A stretch of DNA of 17,601 nucleotides from UBA1858 sp045106935 (lineage in GTDB: Bacteria; Pseudomonadota; Gammaproteobacteria; UBA4575): positions 1-17,601 of the forward strand of contig JBGCFN010000065.1 in NCBI GenBank assembly GCA_045106935.1, given 5' to 3'. The position numbers were made by a program, and so were the translations under genes. This document shows, piece by piece, positions 7,596-16,500 of this stretch. Position 1 is the stretch's first letter; every line of letters begins with the position of its first letter. Below the pieces are notes generated by a model, which saw nothing but the letters and a program-made list of their open reading frames with translations, did not search any database and was not told the DNA's origin.

Positions 7596-9254
7596 ATGGC
7601 AATAAAACTCACAGGTGGCGAAATTTATGATCCAGCACATCAAGTTGATGGCAAACAGCAGGATCTATACATCGTTGACGGCAAAGTCTTACATGAATTA
7701 CCTGATAACGAAAAAGTAACGGAGACACACGATTTAAACGGCTACATTGTGATGGCAGGTGCAATTGATTTACACACACATATTGGTGGTGGAAAAGTTA
7801 ATATTGCTCGCACCATGATGTTAGAAGATGAGCATGCACATCCACATCATGGCTCACATATATGTCGTTCTGGAAATGGCCACGTTGTCCCCTCCACTTT
7901 CTCAACAGGCTATCGATATGCGGAAATGGGTTACACCGCTTGCTTTGAACCAGCAGTACTTCCCGTTAATGCACGTCAAGCTCATATGGAGATGGCCGAC
8001 ACACCGATGGTAGACAAAGGTGGTTATGTTCTTTTAGGCAATGACGACTTCTTGCTTAGCATGATGCAAAAAAATGTTAGCCAATCCGCCATTAACGATT
8101 ATGTCGCTTGGATATTAGACGCGAGCCAATGTATTGGCATTAAAGTGGTGAATGCCGGTGGTGTCCATGCTTTTAAATACAACCAACGTCGATTAGATGT
8201 TGATGAAAATGGCCCCGCAGGTATTACTCCTAGAGATATTATTACAAAACTTAGCCGTGCCGTGCATGAACTAGGAGTATCACATCCACTACATGTGCAC
8301 GCGAGTAACTTGGGTATACCAGGTAATTTCAAATCCACTCTAGCAACAATGGCAGCAGCAGATGGATTGCCTATCCATTTAACACACATTCAATTCCACA
8401 GTTATGGCACCGAGGGTGATTACAAGTTCTCTTCTGCCGCTTGTGAAATTGCTGAAGCTATTAATAGCCAACCAAACGTCACCGCTGATGTTGGTCAAAT
8501 AATGTTTGGACAAACAATTACTACTTCTGGCGATACCATGATGCAGTATTTTGGCCATGAACATGCGCACCCGAAAAAGTGGACAGTGATGGATATTGAG
8601 TGCGAAATGGGTTGCGGCGTCATTCCATTCAAGTATCGCGATAAGAGCTTTGTTAACGCATTACAGTGGGCAATTGGATTAGAAATCTTCTTACAGGTCA
8701 ATGATCCTTGGAGAGTATTCTTAACGACTGACCACCCAAATGGCGCACCATTTACCAGTTACCCGCATTTAATCAAGCTATTAATGAATCGCTCATTCCG
8801 CAATGATGCCTTCAACATCATCCATGAAGATGCACAGAAAATGTCGAATCTATCATCGATGGACAGAGAATACAGCCTGTACGAAATTGCTATCATGACT
8901 CGCGCTGCACCAGCCAAGATTCTAGGCTTAACAAGCCAAGGTCATTTAGGTGAAGGTGCCAGTGCAAACATCACTGTTTACCGCAAACAAGATGATGTAG
9001 AACGCATGTTTGCCAAACCAACACTAGTTTTCAAAAATGGTACTTTAGTTGTAAAAGATGGCACAGTGATCGAAACAGTTAAAGGCGTTACTCATGTTGT
9101 CAAACCTGAATATGATATGGGCGTAGAAAAATCACTCACCAAATACTTTGATGACTACCAAACTATTTCTTTGCCAAATTTCAAAATTTCAACTGATGAA
9201 ATGATTGAATGCATTGGCAGTGAAGTAGAAGTTCATCCATGTACACCAAAATAA
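7596..9254 (+). CDS. fhcA: Formyltransferase/hydrolase complex subunit A (amidohydrolase)
   Basis: FhcA is the metal-dependent amidohydrolase subunit that hydrolyses formyl-methanofuran (methylofuran in bacteria) to formate. The 552-residue protein shows the expected binuclear metal-site elements: DLHTH (58-62), GIKVVNAGG with Lys183 as the likely carboxylated lysine, HVH (233-235), HLTH (261-264) and the catalytic-type Asp in TTDHPNGAPF (Asp379). All appear intact, so it should be active. The ATG has AGGGA five bases upstream, just after the fhcB stop. fhcD begins four bases after its stop. Confidence 0.96.
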   Translation: MAIKLTGGEIYDPAHQVDGKQQDLYIVDGKVLHELPDNEKVTETHDLNGYIVMAGAIDLHTHIGGGKVNIARTMMLEDEHAHPHHGSHICRSGNGHVVPSTFSTGYRYAEMGYTACFEPAVLPVNARQAHMEMADTPMVDKGGYVLLGNDDFLLSMMQKNVSQSAINDYVAWILDASQCIGIKVVNAGGVHAFKYNQRRLDVDENGPAGITPRDIITKLSRAVHELGVSHPLHVHASNLGIPGNFKSTLATMAAADGLPIHLTHIQFHSYGTEGDYKFSSAACEIAEAINSQPNVTADVGQIMFGQTITTSGDTMMQYFGHEHAHPKKWTVMDIECEMGCGVIPFKYRDKSFVNALQWAIGLEIFLQVNDPWRVFLTTDHPNGAPFTSYPHLIKLLMNRSFRNDAFNIIHEDAQKMSNLSSMDREYSLYEIAIMTRAAPAKILGLTSQGHLGEGASANITVYRKQDDVERMFAKPTLVFKNGTLVVKDGTVIETVKGVTHVVKPEYDMGVEKSLTKYFDDYQTISLPNFKISTDEMIECIGSEVEVHPCTPK

Positions 9255-9258
9255 AATC

Positions 9259-10158
9259 ATGATTATTAACGGCGTTGTTATTGATGATACTTTCTCTGAA
9301 GCATTCTCTATGCGTGCTACACGGGTAATTATCACCGCAATTAATTATAAATGGGCTCGTCATGCCGCAGAAACCATGACTGGTTTCGCGACTTCTGTGA
9401 TTGGTTGCAAAGTTGAAGCAGGCATTGAACGTGTGATGGGCAATCATGAAACACCTGATGGTCGACCTGGCATGTCAGTATTATTATTTTCAACTGACAG
9501 AAAAACTTTACAGAAACAATTAGAGGCCCGAGTTGGTCAATGTGTTCTCACCTGCCCTACCACTGCAGTTTTTTCTGGGATGGATAGTGAAGACAAAATT
9601 GCCTTGGGCAAAAACTTGCGCTACTTCGGTGATGGATATCAAAATTCTAAATTAATTGGCGACAATCGCTTCTGGCGAATTCCAGTCATGGATGGAGAAT
9701 TCGTCTGTGAAGAAATGGCTGGCGTACAAAAAGCTATTGGCGGCGGTAATATACTAGTCTTTGCGAGAACAGTGTCCCAGGTGTTACTAGCATGTGAAGC
9801 TGCCATTGACTCAATGAGCATGCTGCCCAACATTATCTTACCTTTCCCTGGTGGCGGTGTTCGCTCAGGATCTAAAGTTGGCTCGAAGTACAAAGGTTTA
9901 AGCGCATCAACAAATCATCATTTTTGCCCAACTTTAAAAGGTTTGCCTGGCAACGAGTTGGCTAAAAATATTGAAGCAGTAATGGAAATTGTTATCGATG
10001 GTTTAACCGCAGAAGATATACGCTTAGCAATGAAGCGCGGCATTGAAGCCGTGTGTGATTTAGGCAAATCACAAGGCATTGAAAGAATTACCGGCGGAAA
10101 TTATGGCGGCAAACTTGGTGAGCATCATTTTCACTTAAGAGAGATTGTCGATGAATAA
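9259..10158 (+). CDS. fhcD: Formylmethanofuran:H4MPT formyltransferase (complex subunit D)
   Basis: FhcD (Ftr) moves the formyl group from formyl-H4MPT to methanofuran/methylofuran, feeding the FhcA hydrolase. The 299-residue protein matches the family throughout. The N-terminus MIINGVVIDDTFSEAF leads into RVIITA and KWARHAAETMTGFATSVIGCKVEAGIE. RVGQCVLTCPTTAVFSGM is in the middle and LPFPGGGVRSGSKVGSKY in the second half. Length and both ferredoxin-like halves are complete. The start lies four bases after fhcA and has only a poor ribosome site, so coupling to fhcA translation is likely. The last bases overlap fhcC by eight. Confidence 0.96.
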   Translation: MIINGVVIDDTFSEAFSMRATRVIITAINYKWARHAAETMTGFATSVIGCKVEAGIERVMGNHETPDGRPGMSVLLFSTDRKTLQKQLEARVGQCVLTCPTTAVFSGMDSEDKIALGKNLRYFGDGYQNSKLIGDNRFWRIPVMDGEFVCEEMAGVQKAIGGGNILVFARTVSQVLLACEAAIDSMSMLPNIILPFPGGGVRSGSKVGSKYKGLSASTNHHFCPTLKGLPGNELAKNIEAVMEIVIDGLTAEDIRLAMKRGIEAVCDLGKSQGIERITGGNYGGKLGEHHFHLREIVDE

Positions 10159-10975
10159 ACCTATCGTGACTTATAACAATTCCGCGAGTGCACGTATCGA
10201 TATGCGCTGGTTAAGTGATGCAATATCAAATGCATATACCGTGGATCAAGCAAACAAGCTAGTCATCCCTGTCGGCAACAAAAAAGTTGAGGTGGGTGAA
10301 TTATTTAACATCTCAGAGAACTTCAGTAATAAGACAGCTCAATTAGAAAGCAGCACATCAAAATTAGACAATATTGGCCATGCACTACCTGCTGACACTC
10401 ACCTGACAATAACGGGAGACTGTGGCCACTATTTAGGAACACACCTCGCTGGTGGCAAAATTACACTTAACGGTAATGCGCAAGATTATGTTGGTAGCGC
10501 AATGCGCAAAGGCATGATTGAAATTAAAGGCAATGCCGCAGATTATTTAGGTGGAGCATTACCAGGGCATAAAAAAGGCATGGCTGGTGGAACAATATTA
10601 ATCCACGGCAACACGGGTAACTTCACCGGAGATTTAATGCGTCGCGGCGTCATCATGGTCACAGGCGATATTGGAGATTATTGTGGCAGTCGTATGATTG
10701 CCGGAACAATTACAAATCTTGGCAAAATAGGCAAACAAATTGGTTTAGGCATGCGTCGAGGAACAATTTTATTACCCGAACTTCCATCTGACATGGCACC
10801 AACATATATCAATTGTGGTCGCCATAATTTAGGTTACCTCACTCTGCTATTACAAGAATTACGAATACATGATAGTGAATTTAAATCACTACACTCCATG
10901 AGACGTCGAGTACAGAAGTATTTGGGTGATACATCTGTCAATGGATTAGGAGAAATTCTCATTTGGATCGGATAA
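10151..10975 (+). CDS. fhcC: Formyltransferase/hydrolase complex subunit C
   Basis: FhcC is the structural beta-helix subunit of the complex, related to the C-terminal domain of glutamate synthase. From about residue 90 to 210 the protein contains repeated turns of the form G-x-x-G-x-x-x-G. Examples are GDCGHYLGTHLAGG, GNAQDYVGSAMRKG, GNAADYLGGALPG, GNTGNFTGDLMRRG and GDIGDYCGSRMIAG. The ATG at 10151 overlaps the end of fhcD (ATGAATAA) and has AGAGAG eight bases upstream, which favours it over a TTG two codons earlier. Length from this ATG is 274 residues. It is the last fhc gene; the next gene starts 72 bases later. Confidence 0.94.
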   Translation: MNKPIVTYNNSASARIDMRWLSDAISNAYTVDQANKLVIPVGNKKVEVGELFNISENFSNKTAQLESSTSKLDNIGHALPADTHLTITGDCGHYLGTHLAGGKITLNGNAQDYVGSAMRKGMIEIKGNAADYLGGALPGHKKGMAGGTILIHGNTGNFTGDLMRRGVIMVTGDIGDYCGSRMIAGTITNLGKIGKQIGLGMRRGTILLPELPSDMAPTYINCGRHNLGYLTLLLQELRIHDSEFKSLHSMRRRVQKYLGDTSVNGLGEILIWIG

Positions 10976-11047
10976 CTAAATAACACAACAAAACTCTGCT
11001 ACGTTTAACAAAAGAACCAATCACATAAAATAAAACAGGAGGCCACT

Positions 11048-11320
11048 ATGCCTAAGTATATTATCGAAAGAGAAATTCCAGATGCAGGCAGCCTAACTGC
11101 CGCAGACCTGCAAGGTATTTCCCAGAAGTCTTGCAGCATTCTTAAAAACATGGGCCCACAAATTCAATGGGTCGAAAGCTATGTAACTGACAATAAAGTT
11201 TATTGTACATACATAGCGCCCAATGAAGAAGAAATTCGTCAGCATGCACAAGAAGGCGGATTCCCAGCAAATAGTATTGCTGAAATTAAATCAATCATAG
11301 ACCCTACAACATCCGAGTAA
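11048..11320 (+). CDS. DUF4242 small protein (SCO4226-like)
   Basis: This 90-residue protein belongs to the DUF4242 family, a ferredoxin-like fold whose Streptomyces member SCO4226 has been described as nickel-binding. Seen here are PKYIIEREIPDAG at the start, QKSCSIL (Cys29), the IQWVESYVTDNKVYCTYIAP strand region (Cys53), and QHAQEGGFPAN (His66), all typical of the family. It has no signal peptide. It has the best ribosome site in the window, AGGAGG six bases before the ATG, so it may be made in larger amounts than its neighbours. It sits after fhcC with no terminator between and directly before a strong terminator, so it is probably in the fhc transcript. Its role in C1 metabolism is not established; metal binding or binding of a C1 intermediate are possibilities. 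Confidence 0.85.
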   Translation: MPKYIIEREIPDAGSLTAADLQGISQKSCSILKNMGPQIQWVESYVTDNKVYCTYIAPNEEEIRQHAQEGGFPANSIAEIKSIIDPTTSE

Positions 11321-11360
11321 TCGACTAACAGAATCATTTAATAACTAAATTCTGGAAAAC

Positions 11361-11391
11361 AAAAAGCCCTCGACAATTTTGAGGGCTTTTT
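11361..11391 (+). terminator. Rho-independent terminator of the fhc operon
   Basis: AAAAAGCCCTC (11361-11371) and GAGGGCTTTTT (11381-11391) form a perfect 11-base stem with a nine-base loop, ending in a T run. It lies 40 bases after the DUF4242 stop. The A run on the other side means it could also work on the minus strand. Confidence 0.93.
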
Positions 11392-11639
11392 TATGTTTGG
11401 AATATTTTTATTGAAACCAAGAAATAAAATTAAATTTTCATCTCAAAACACAAAAAATCAAACATATGATGAAATTCACATAACACAGAATCGATCATGT
11501 CGATTAAGCCCATTATCGATACACTTGAAGAAGATTCTTGGTCATATTCAACTAAAAATATAATATTATTCAAATTCAATACAAAACAATAAATTTATTA
11601 CCCGATTCACATCACCCAAAATAAACCCAGAAATTAATC
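11392..11639 (+). promoter_or_regulatory. AT-rich promoter region of the exported-oxidase gene set
   Basis: These 248 bases contain no convincing gene. A perfect TATAAT lies at 11559-11564; TTGGTC (11538-11543) is a poor -35 candidate 15 bases upstream. An inverted repeat AATCGA/TCGATT with a five-base spacer lies at 11489-11505, upstream of these boxes, with a further ATCGAT at 11515-11520. A promoter here, about 75 bases before the YtkA-like gene, is plausible because a terminator closes the preceding operon. Confidence 0.4.
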
Positions 11640-12059
11640 ATGATAAATTATCGAAGCTATATTATTAATGCACTGGCTCTATCATTATTATTTATCTGTT
11701 TAAAAGCATTTGCAGACAAACCTCTTTGGGAGAAATCATCTCAAAGCGACTCATTTAAATTAGTCATTCATCCCGAAGGCGCTAATTATCAAATAGGTCA
11801 ATACCATAACTGGATTATTAATATTAAAAATGTCGCTGGCGAGCCGGTCAATAATGCATTAATTAGTATTGCTGGAGGCATGATGGGGCATGGACACGGA
11901 CTACCCTCACAACCCGTCGTCACCAAGATATTGGACAATGGAAACTATTTAATAGAAGGCATGCTATTTAATATGTCTGGAGAATGGACCTTAGATTTCC
12001 ACATAAAAACACCAACAGTTTCTGACCGAGCACGATTCAATGTTGAACTTGCTTTTTAA
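11640..12059 (+). CDS. Exported YtkA/FixH-like protein with His/Met-rich loop
   Basis: The 139-residue protein has a signal peptide (about residues 1-25, cleavage after AFA) and then a single small beta-sandwich resembling YtkA-like/FixH-like periplasmic domains: NWIINIKNVAGEPVNNALISIAGG, then GNYLIEGMLFNMSGEWTLDFHI. Between strands it carries MMGHGHG (81-87), a cluster of Met and His that could bind copper, though this is inferred. The mature protein has no cysteine. The following cytochrome gene overlaps it by 20 bases, so the two are co-translated. A role in delivering or holding copper for the copper-dependent oxidase downstream would fit, but no function has been shown from sequence alone. 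Confidence 0.7.
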   Translation: MINYRSYIINALALSLLFICLKAFADKPLWEKSSQSDSFKLVIHPEGANYQIGQYHNWIINIKNVAGEPVNNALISIAGGMMGHGHGLPSQPVVTKILDNGNYLIEGMLFNMSGEWTLDFHIKTPTVSDRARFNVELAF

Positions 12060-13269
12060 TCGATATATTTTATTTTTTTATTTATGTATTCCTGTTATTT
12101 GTTTTAGCGAACAAATCGAATGGAATGCAAATGAACTTTCAATTCTAAAGTCACTCTCATTATCATCTTTATCTCCTTTACCAAACAGCCCATCTAATCG
12201 AGTTTCTAATAATTCACAAGCACAAAAATTAGGGAAACAACTCTTTTTTGAAAAGCGCCTCAGCGGAAATGGTGAGTTATCATGCGCCTCATGTCACCAG
12301 CCTGAAAAATATTTCACCGACGGACTACCACTAGCAAAAGGCGCTAAAACAACAAATCGTAATACACCCACAATAGTTAGCAGTGGTTGGTTACGATGGT
12401 TTTATTGGGATGGACGCCGTGATTCCTTATGGTCCCAAGCATTAATACCTTTTGAAGCAGAAGAAGAAATGGCTAGCAGCCGCCTAGCAGTGACTAGGTT
12501 TATTGCTAGCAACAAAGATTATCGTCTCCAATATGAGTCAATTTTTGGCGGCATACCAAAAGTATTATCAGACAAAAATTTACCGGAACATGCAGGCCCT
12601 ATAGGCGATAAATTTACTCGAACAAATTGGCAGAGATTATCTAACCATCATCAACAACAGATCAATCAAGTATATTCAAATATTGGTAAATCGATTGCAG
12701 CCTATGAACGAACGTTAACACCTAAACCAACACGATTTGATCACTATGTTGATAATCTATTTACAAATAATGAACAAAAAATCACACTAACTGATAAAGA
12801 AATTGCAGGAATTAAATTATTTATTAACCCTGAACAAACACAATGCATGCAATGCCATAATGGACCATTATTGACGAATAATGGTTTTCATAATATAGGC
12901 ACAGGAAACTTCAAAGGAGAATCGTTAGACTTTGGTCGAATGTTGGGACTGCAAGCAGTGTTAATGGATGAATTTAACTGCTTGGGAATATACAGTGACG
13001 CTAAACCAGAAGATTGCACATCTATACGGTTTTTAAATCGCTCTCATCACATTCCATTACAAGGTGCATTTAAAACACCTTCGTTACGAAATGTTCAATT
13101 AACAGCTCCTTATTTTCATGATGGTCGATTCGACACATTAGTTAAAGTCATACAATTTTATAACCACCCCCCAAGAAATAATGGGTCACATGAGCTGAAA
13201 AAACTAGAGCTAAATGACAAACAACTTGATGAGTTAGTTGCTTTTCTAAATTTACTCACAGAAAAGTAG
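12040..13269 (+). CDS. Exported di-heme cytochrome c peroxidase/MauG-family protein
   Basis: This 409-residue protein begins with a hydrophobic export signal (about residues 8-23). It has two heme c sites, CASCH (82-86) and CMQCH (269-273), as in bacterial di-heme peroxidases and MauG. Family segments include LGKQLFFEKRLSGNGELSC, NTPTIV (108-113), FYWDGRRDSLWSQAL (121-135) and FKTPSLRNVQLTAPYFHDGRFDTL (344-367). These enzymes reduce hydrogen peroxide or carry out long-range protein oxidation in the periplasm. The sequence does not let me decide between peroxidase and MauG-like function. The ATG lies inside the end of the YtkA-like gene. A large oxidase that should produce hydrogen peroxide follows 265 bases later. 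Lys/Asn-rich surface and AT-rich codons match the neighbours. Confidence 0.88.
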   Translation: MLNLLFNRYILFFYLCIPVICFSEQIEWNANELSILKSLSLSSLSPLPNSPSNRVSNNSQAQKLGKQLFFEKRLSGNGELSCASCHQPEKYFTDGLPLAKGAKTTNRNTPTIVSSGWLRWFYWDGRRDSLWSQALIPFEAEEEMASSRLAVTRFIASNKDYRLQYESIFGGIPKVLSDKNLPEHAGPIGDKFTRTNWQRLSNHHQQQINQVYSNIGKSIAAYERTLTPKPTRFDHYVDNLFTNNEQKITLTDKEIAGIKLFINPEQTQCMQCHNGPLLTNNGFHNIGTGNFKGESLDFGRMLGLQAVLMDEFNCLGIYSDAKPEDCTSIRFLNRSHHIPLQGAFKTPSLRNVQLTAPYFHDGRFDTLVKVIQFYNHPPRNNGSHELKKLELNDKQLDELVAFLNLLTEK

Positions 13270-13534
13270 TATCTTTAGTACTAACCTACTCACTTAAAAT
13301 AGTTTTTTACTTAATTTTAAACCCAATAGATCATTCACAGCAGAACCCAACGCTGATACCAACTTGATCAAATAAAGTTCATATGCCTGATGAAAGTAAC
13401 ATAACGCCAGATCAAAGGGAGACAGCGATCACACATTCGTAACCACAATAATGAAGTAGCACAGTGCATTCTATATGCTTTGGATAATAGCTGAAATATT
13501 CGGCTTTAATATCTATAAACTTGAGAATTGCACA
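13270..13534 (+). other. Intergenic region before the large oxidase gene
   Basis: These 265 bases hold no credible gene. Weak features are a loose TTAAAAT/ATTTTAA inverted repeat (13294-13320) soon after the cytochrome stop, the TTGATCAA palindrome within 13365-13380, and GATAAT (13483-13488) as a possible -10 box without a good -35. No strong terminator was seen, so the large gene could be read from the upstream promoter or from its own. Confidence 0.35.
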
Positions 13535-16500
13535 ATGTCACAATACGTTAAACTATTTTTTGCTGTTATCTTTTTACTATCTATCTATAGTTCTGCAGCA
13601 TTTTCCCAATTCACTTATAGCGTATATAACGACAACTCTGGCCAAAACAACGTTTTTGAACAATTTCCAGATTTCTCAACACTTACTCCTATTTATTCTG
13701 ACCCAACAGACGTTATTGCTGCGACGGTGACAGAACAAATAAATTCTACTACCAATACATTCGGTTTAGTTTTCACCAACACCTTAACTGTCTCCACTGC
13801 AGGCATCTATGATTTTCAAGCAACTTCAGATGCTGGCTCAAAAATTTATATCGATGGCATTCTTGTTGTTGATAATGCTAACCCAGACGGCAGTCCACAT
13901 GTTACTCCAGTCACAAACTCCAACCAGGTTTCTTTAACTGCTGGCACGCATAATTTACGAGTTGAGTATTTTGAATATACCGGCGGAGAAATCTTAGAAG
14001 TTTTATACCGTATACAAGGTGGTGATTACCGCCCTATCCCTGCGACAGGCATTTTAATTGGAACGATTCCAACGAGTCATCAAGCTGGTGAATGGGGATC
14101 ATTAATCACATGGCCACATGTTGCAATTTCTGCAGCCAATTTACCTGATGGTAGAATTTTAACTTGGTCATCAAATGAAATTGACAATTATACAAAAACA
14201 TTTTTACCTGAATATACCCACACAGATATTTTTGATCCTAGCAACGAAACATTTCAAAATGATGTAGATAATAATTTCCACGACATGTTCTGTTCCGGCT
14301 TGTCCACTTTAGAGAATGGCGACATTGTTGCGTCAGGTGGCAATCCCTTTGACCGTCGCACAAGTATGTTTGATATTAGCTCCGGAACATGGGGCCCATT
14401 ATCAGACATGATTGACCAGAGGTGGTATGGAACCAATATCATCTTGCCTAATAATGAAATATTCTCTTCATTTGCATTTATGGCAGGAAATCGTTCAGAA
14501 AAATACAATCCTGACACTAATACTTGGACAGCAACACCCAATGCCAACATGCAAACATTATTGGATGAAGCCAATTTTCATCTCTCGGCTGGTGGTAATG
14601 ATGAATGGTACGCCCAGCTAGCCGTTCAACCAAATGGTCGCGTATTTCATGGCGGCCCATCACAAACCCTACATAGCTTTGACCCAGTGGGTGGTACAGC
14701 CACTGAAGAATTAGGGCAACTCACAGGAAATCGTTATCGAATGTGGGGAAACATTGTCGCCTATGACGCTGGCAAAGTGTTAATGCTTGGTGGATTAGAT
14801 TTTTCAGAAGACAATAAAGCAGCCAATGCAAATGTATATCTAGTTGATCTTAATGGAGCAACGCCGGTGATCACCAGTGGCGCCCCAATGAACTATCCAC
14901 GAGTATTTAACAGCTCAACGACGTTACCCAATGGTGAAATACTACTCGTTGGCGGCAATACCAATGGCATCAATTTTTCTGATGATAATAGTATTCTTCC
15001 AGCAGAAATTTATAATCCAACGACTAATAGTTGGCGCATTGTCGATTCAATAGATGTTCCAAGAAATTACCATTCAACGGCTATATTACTAAAAGATGGA
15101 AGAGTGCTATCCGCTGGAGGTGGTGCTTGCGGCGAAGATATTATCAATGGTGCTACATGTAGCACCAATCATCTTGATGGCCAAATATTTACTCCGCCTT
15201 ATTTATTTAATTCCGACGGCACACCGGCCACACGACCTACTTTATCAAACGTCCCCGCACAAACAGGGACAGGTCAACAAATTACAGTCACCGCGAGCAG
15301 TGATACACAACGTTTTTCAATGATTCGCTTATCAGCGACAACTCATGGTTTAAATACTGATCAACGCTATCTTCCTGTGTCATCAATCAATAACAATGAC
15401 GGCACCTTCACATTAACTATGTACCCAAATCAGAATGTGTTGATTGGTGGTAATTATTGGTTATATGCCGTGAATGCAAACGGTACACCCTCAATCGGTG
15501 AAAACATTCAGGTACTAAGAAGTCTTGCCAACAACAACATACCTCCAGCCGAAGCAATCACATGTGCTGTCGAAAATGCAGTATGCACATTACCGGCCAC
15601 TGCAGTTGCAACGGTATGGTACGGCGCAAACACCAGCTGGAACTCATTCCAAGGAATAAACGGCAGCATCAGTTGTAGTGATGCTTTATTTGGCAACCCA
15701 CTTCCAGGTACGACCAAATCATGTGTATATGTAGTCACCGCTACGGATACTGATGGTGATGGTGTGATTGATAGTGAGGATGCGTGCCCCAATGACCCAA
15801 ATGACTCTATAGATAGCGATGGTGATGGTGTTTGCGACAATGCTGAGATTGCTGAAGGTGGTGATCCAAATGACCCAAATGATAATCTAGATAGCGATGG
15901 TGATGGCGTTGTTAATAACCAGGACGCGTTTCCGAATGATCCGAATGAGACGACAGATACAGATGGTGATGGTGTCGGCGATAATGGTGATGTATTTCCA
16001 AATGACGCTAATGAAACTTTAGATACCGATGGCGATGGCGTTGGCGATAATGCAGATTCCACACCAACAACTGGCTCTAATATCATTGCCTTACCAAACG
16101 CTCCTCGCAATTCAACCACACTAATAGTAGAAACCAGCACAGGGGTTGATCGTATCTGGAATGTAAACCCAGACAACAACTCAGTGTCTGTATCAAGTGC
16201 TGCAGGCACCCTACTCCAGGAAATTCCTGTTGGCGCAAACCCTTGGTCGTTAACCAAACAACCTAATGCCAATCAAGTATTTGTTACCAATAAGAAAGAT
16301 GCTTCAATAAGTATCATAAACACTCAAACATTAGCTGTAGATCAAACAATTTCTTTACCATTTGCCTCACAGCCTCATGGCATTGTGTTTAACAGTTTAG
16401 GCACTATTTACTATGTCGTATTGGAAGCTACATTAACGGTTGAAGCACGCAATGCAAATGACCATATCGTTATTAACAGTACACTTTTAACTGGAACGCC

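Noticed and set aside
6328..10975. Redox-active formylmethanofuran dehydrogenase (fwd/fmd) as in methanogens
   Set aside because: The gene set B-A-D-C including the formyltransferase subunit, the apparent loss of the metal-ligand cysteine in subunit B, and the absence of ferredoxin-type subunits point to the bacterial hydrolytic Fhc complex.
11640..13269. Methanobactin-type MbnP/MbnH pair (small protein plus MauG-like cytochrome)
   Set aside because: The cytochrome is compatible, but the small protein looks like a short YtkA/FixH domain and I see no MbnP-like features or methanobactin precursor nearby.
13521..13730. A 69-codon plus-strand frame near the start of the large gene
   Set aside because: It overlaps the signal peptide and PA14-like region in another frame and resembles no known family. 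The 13535 frame is far longer and carries recognisable domains.
15746..16075. Repeated DNA words that could suggest a CRISPR or tandem-repeat locus
   Set aside because: The repeats keep the reading frame and encode Asp-Gly calcium motifs; unit lengths vary and there are no unique spacers between identical repeats.
15508..16272. A 254-codon minus-strand frame rich in Ser, Pro and Val with repeats
   Set aside because: It is the reverse reading of the four-cysteine module and Asp/Gly calcium repeats of the large oxidase. The repeated TPSPS and FGSFG pattern is a by-product of repeated DNA; no ribosome site or known domain supports it.
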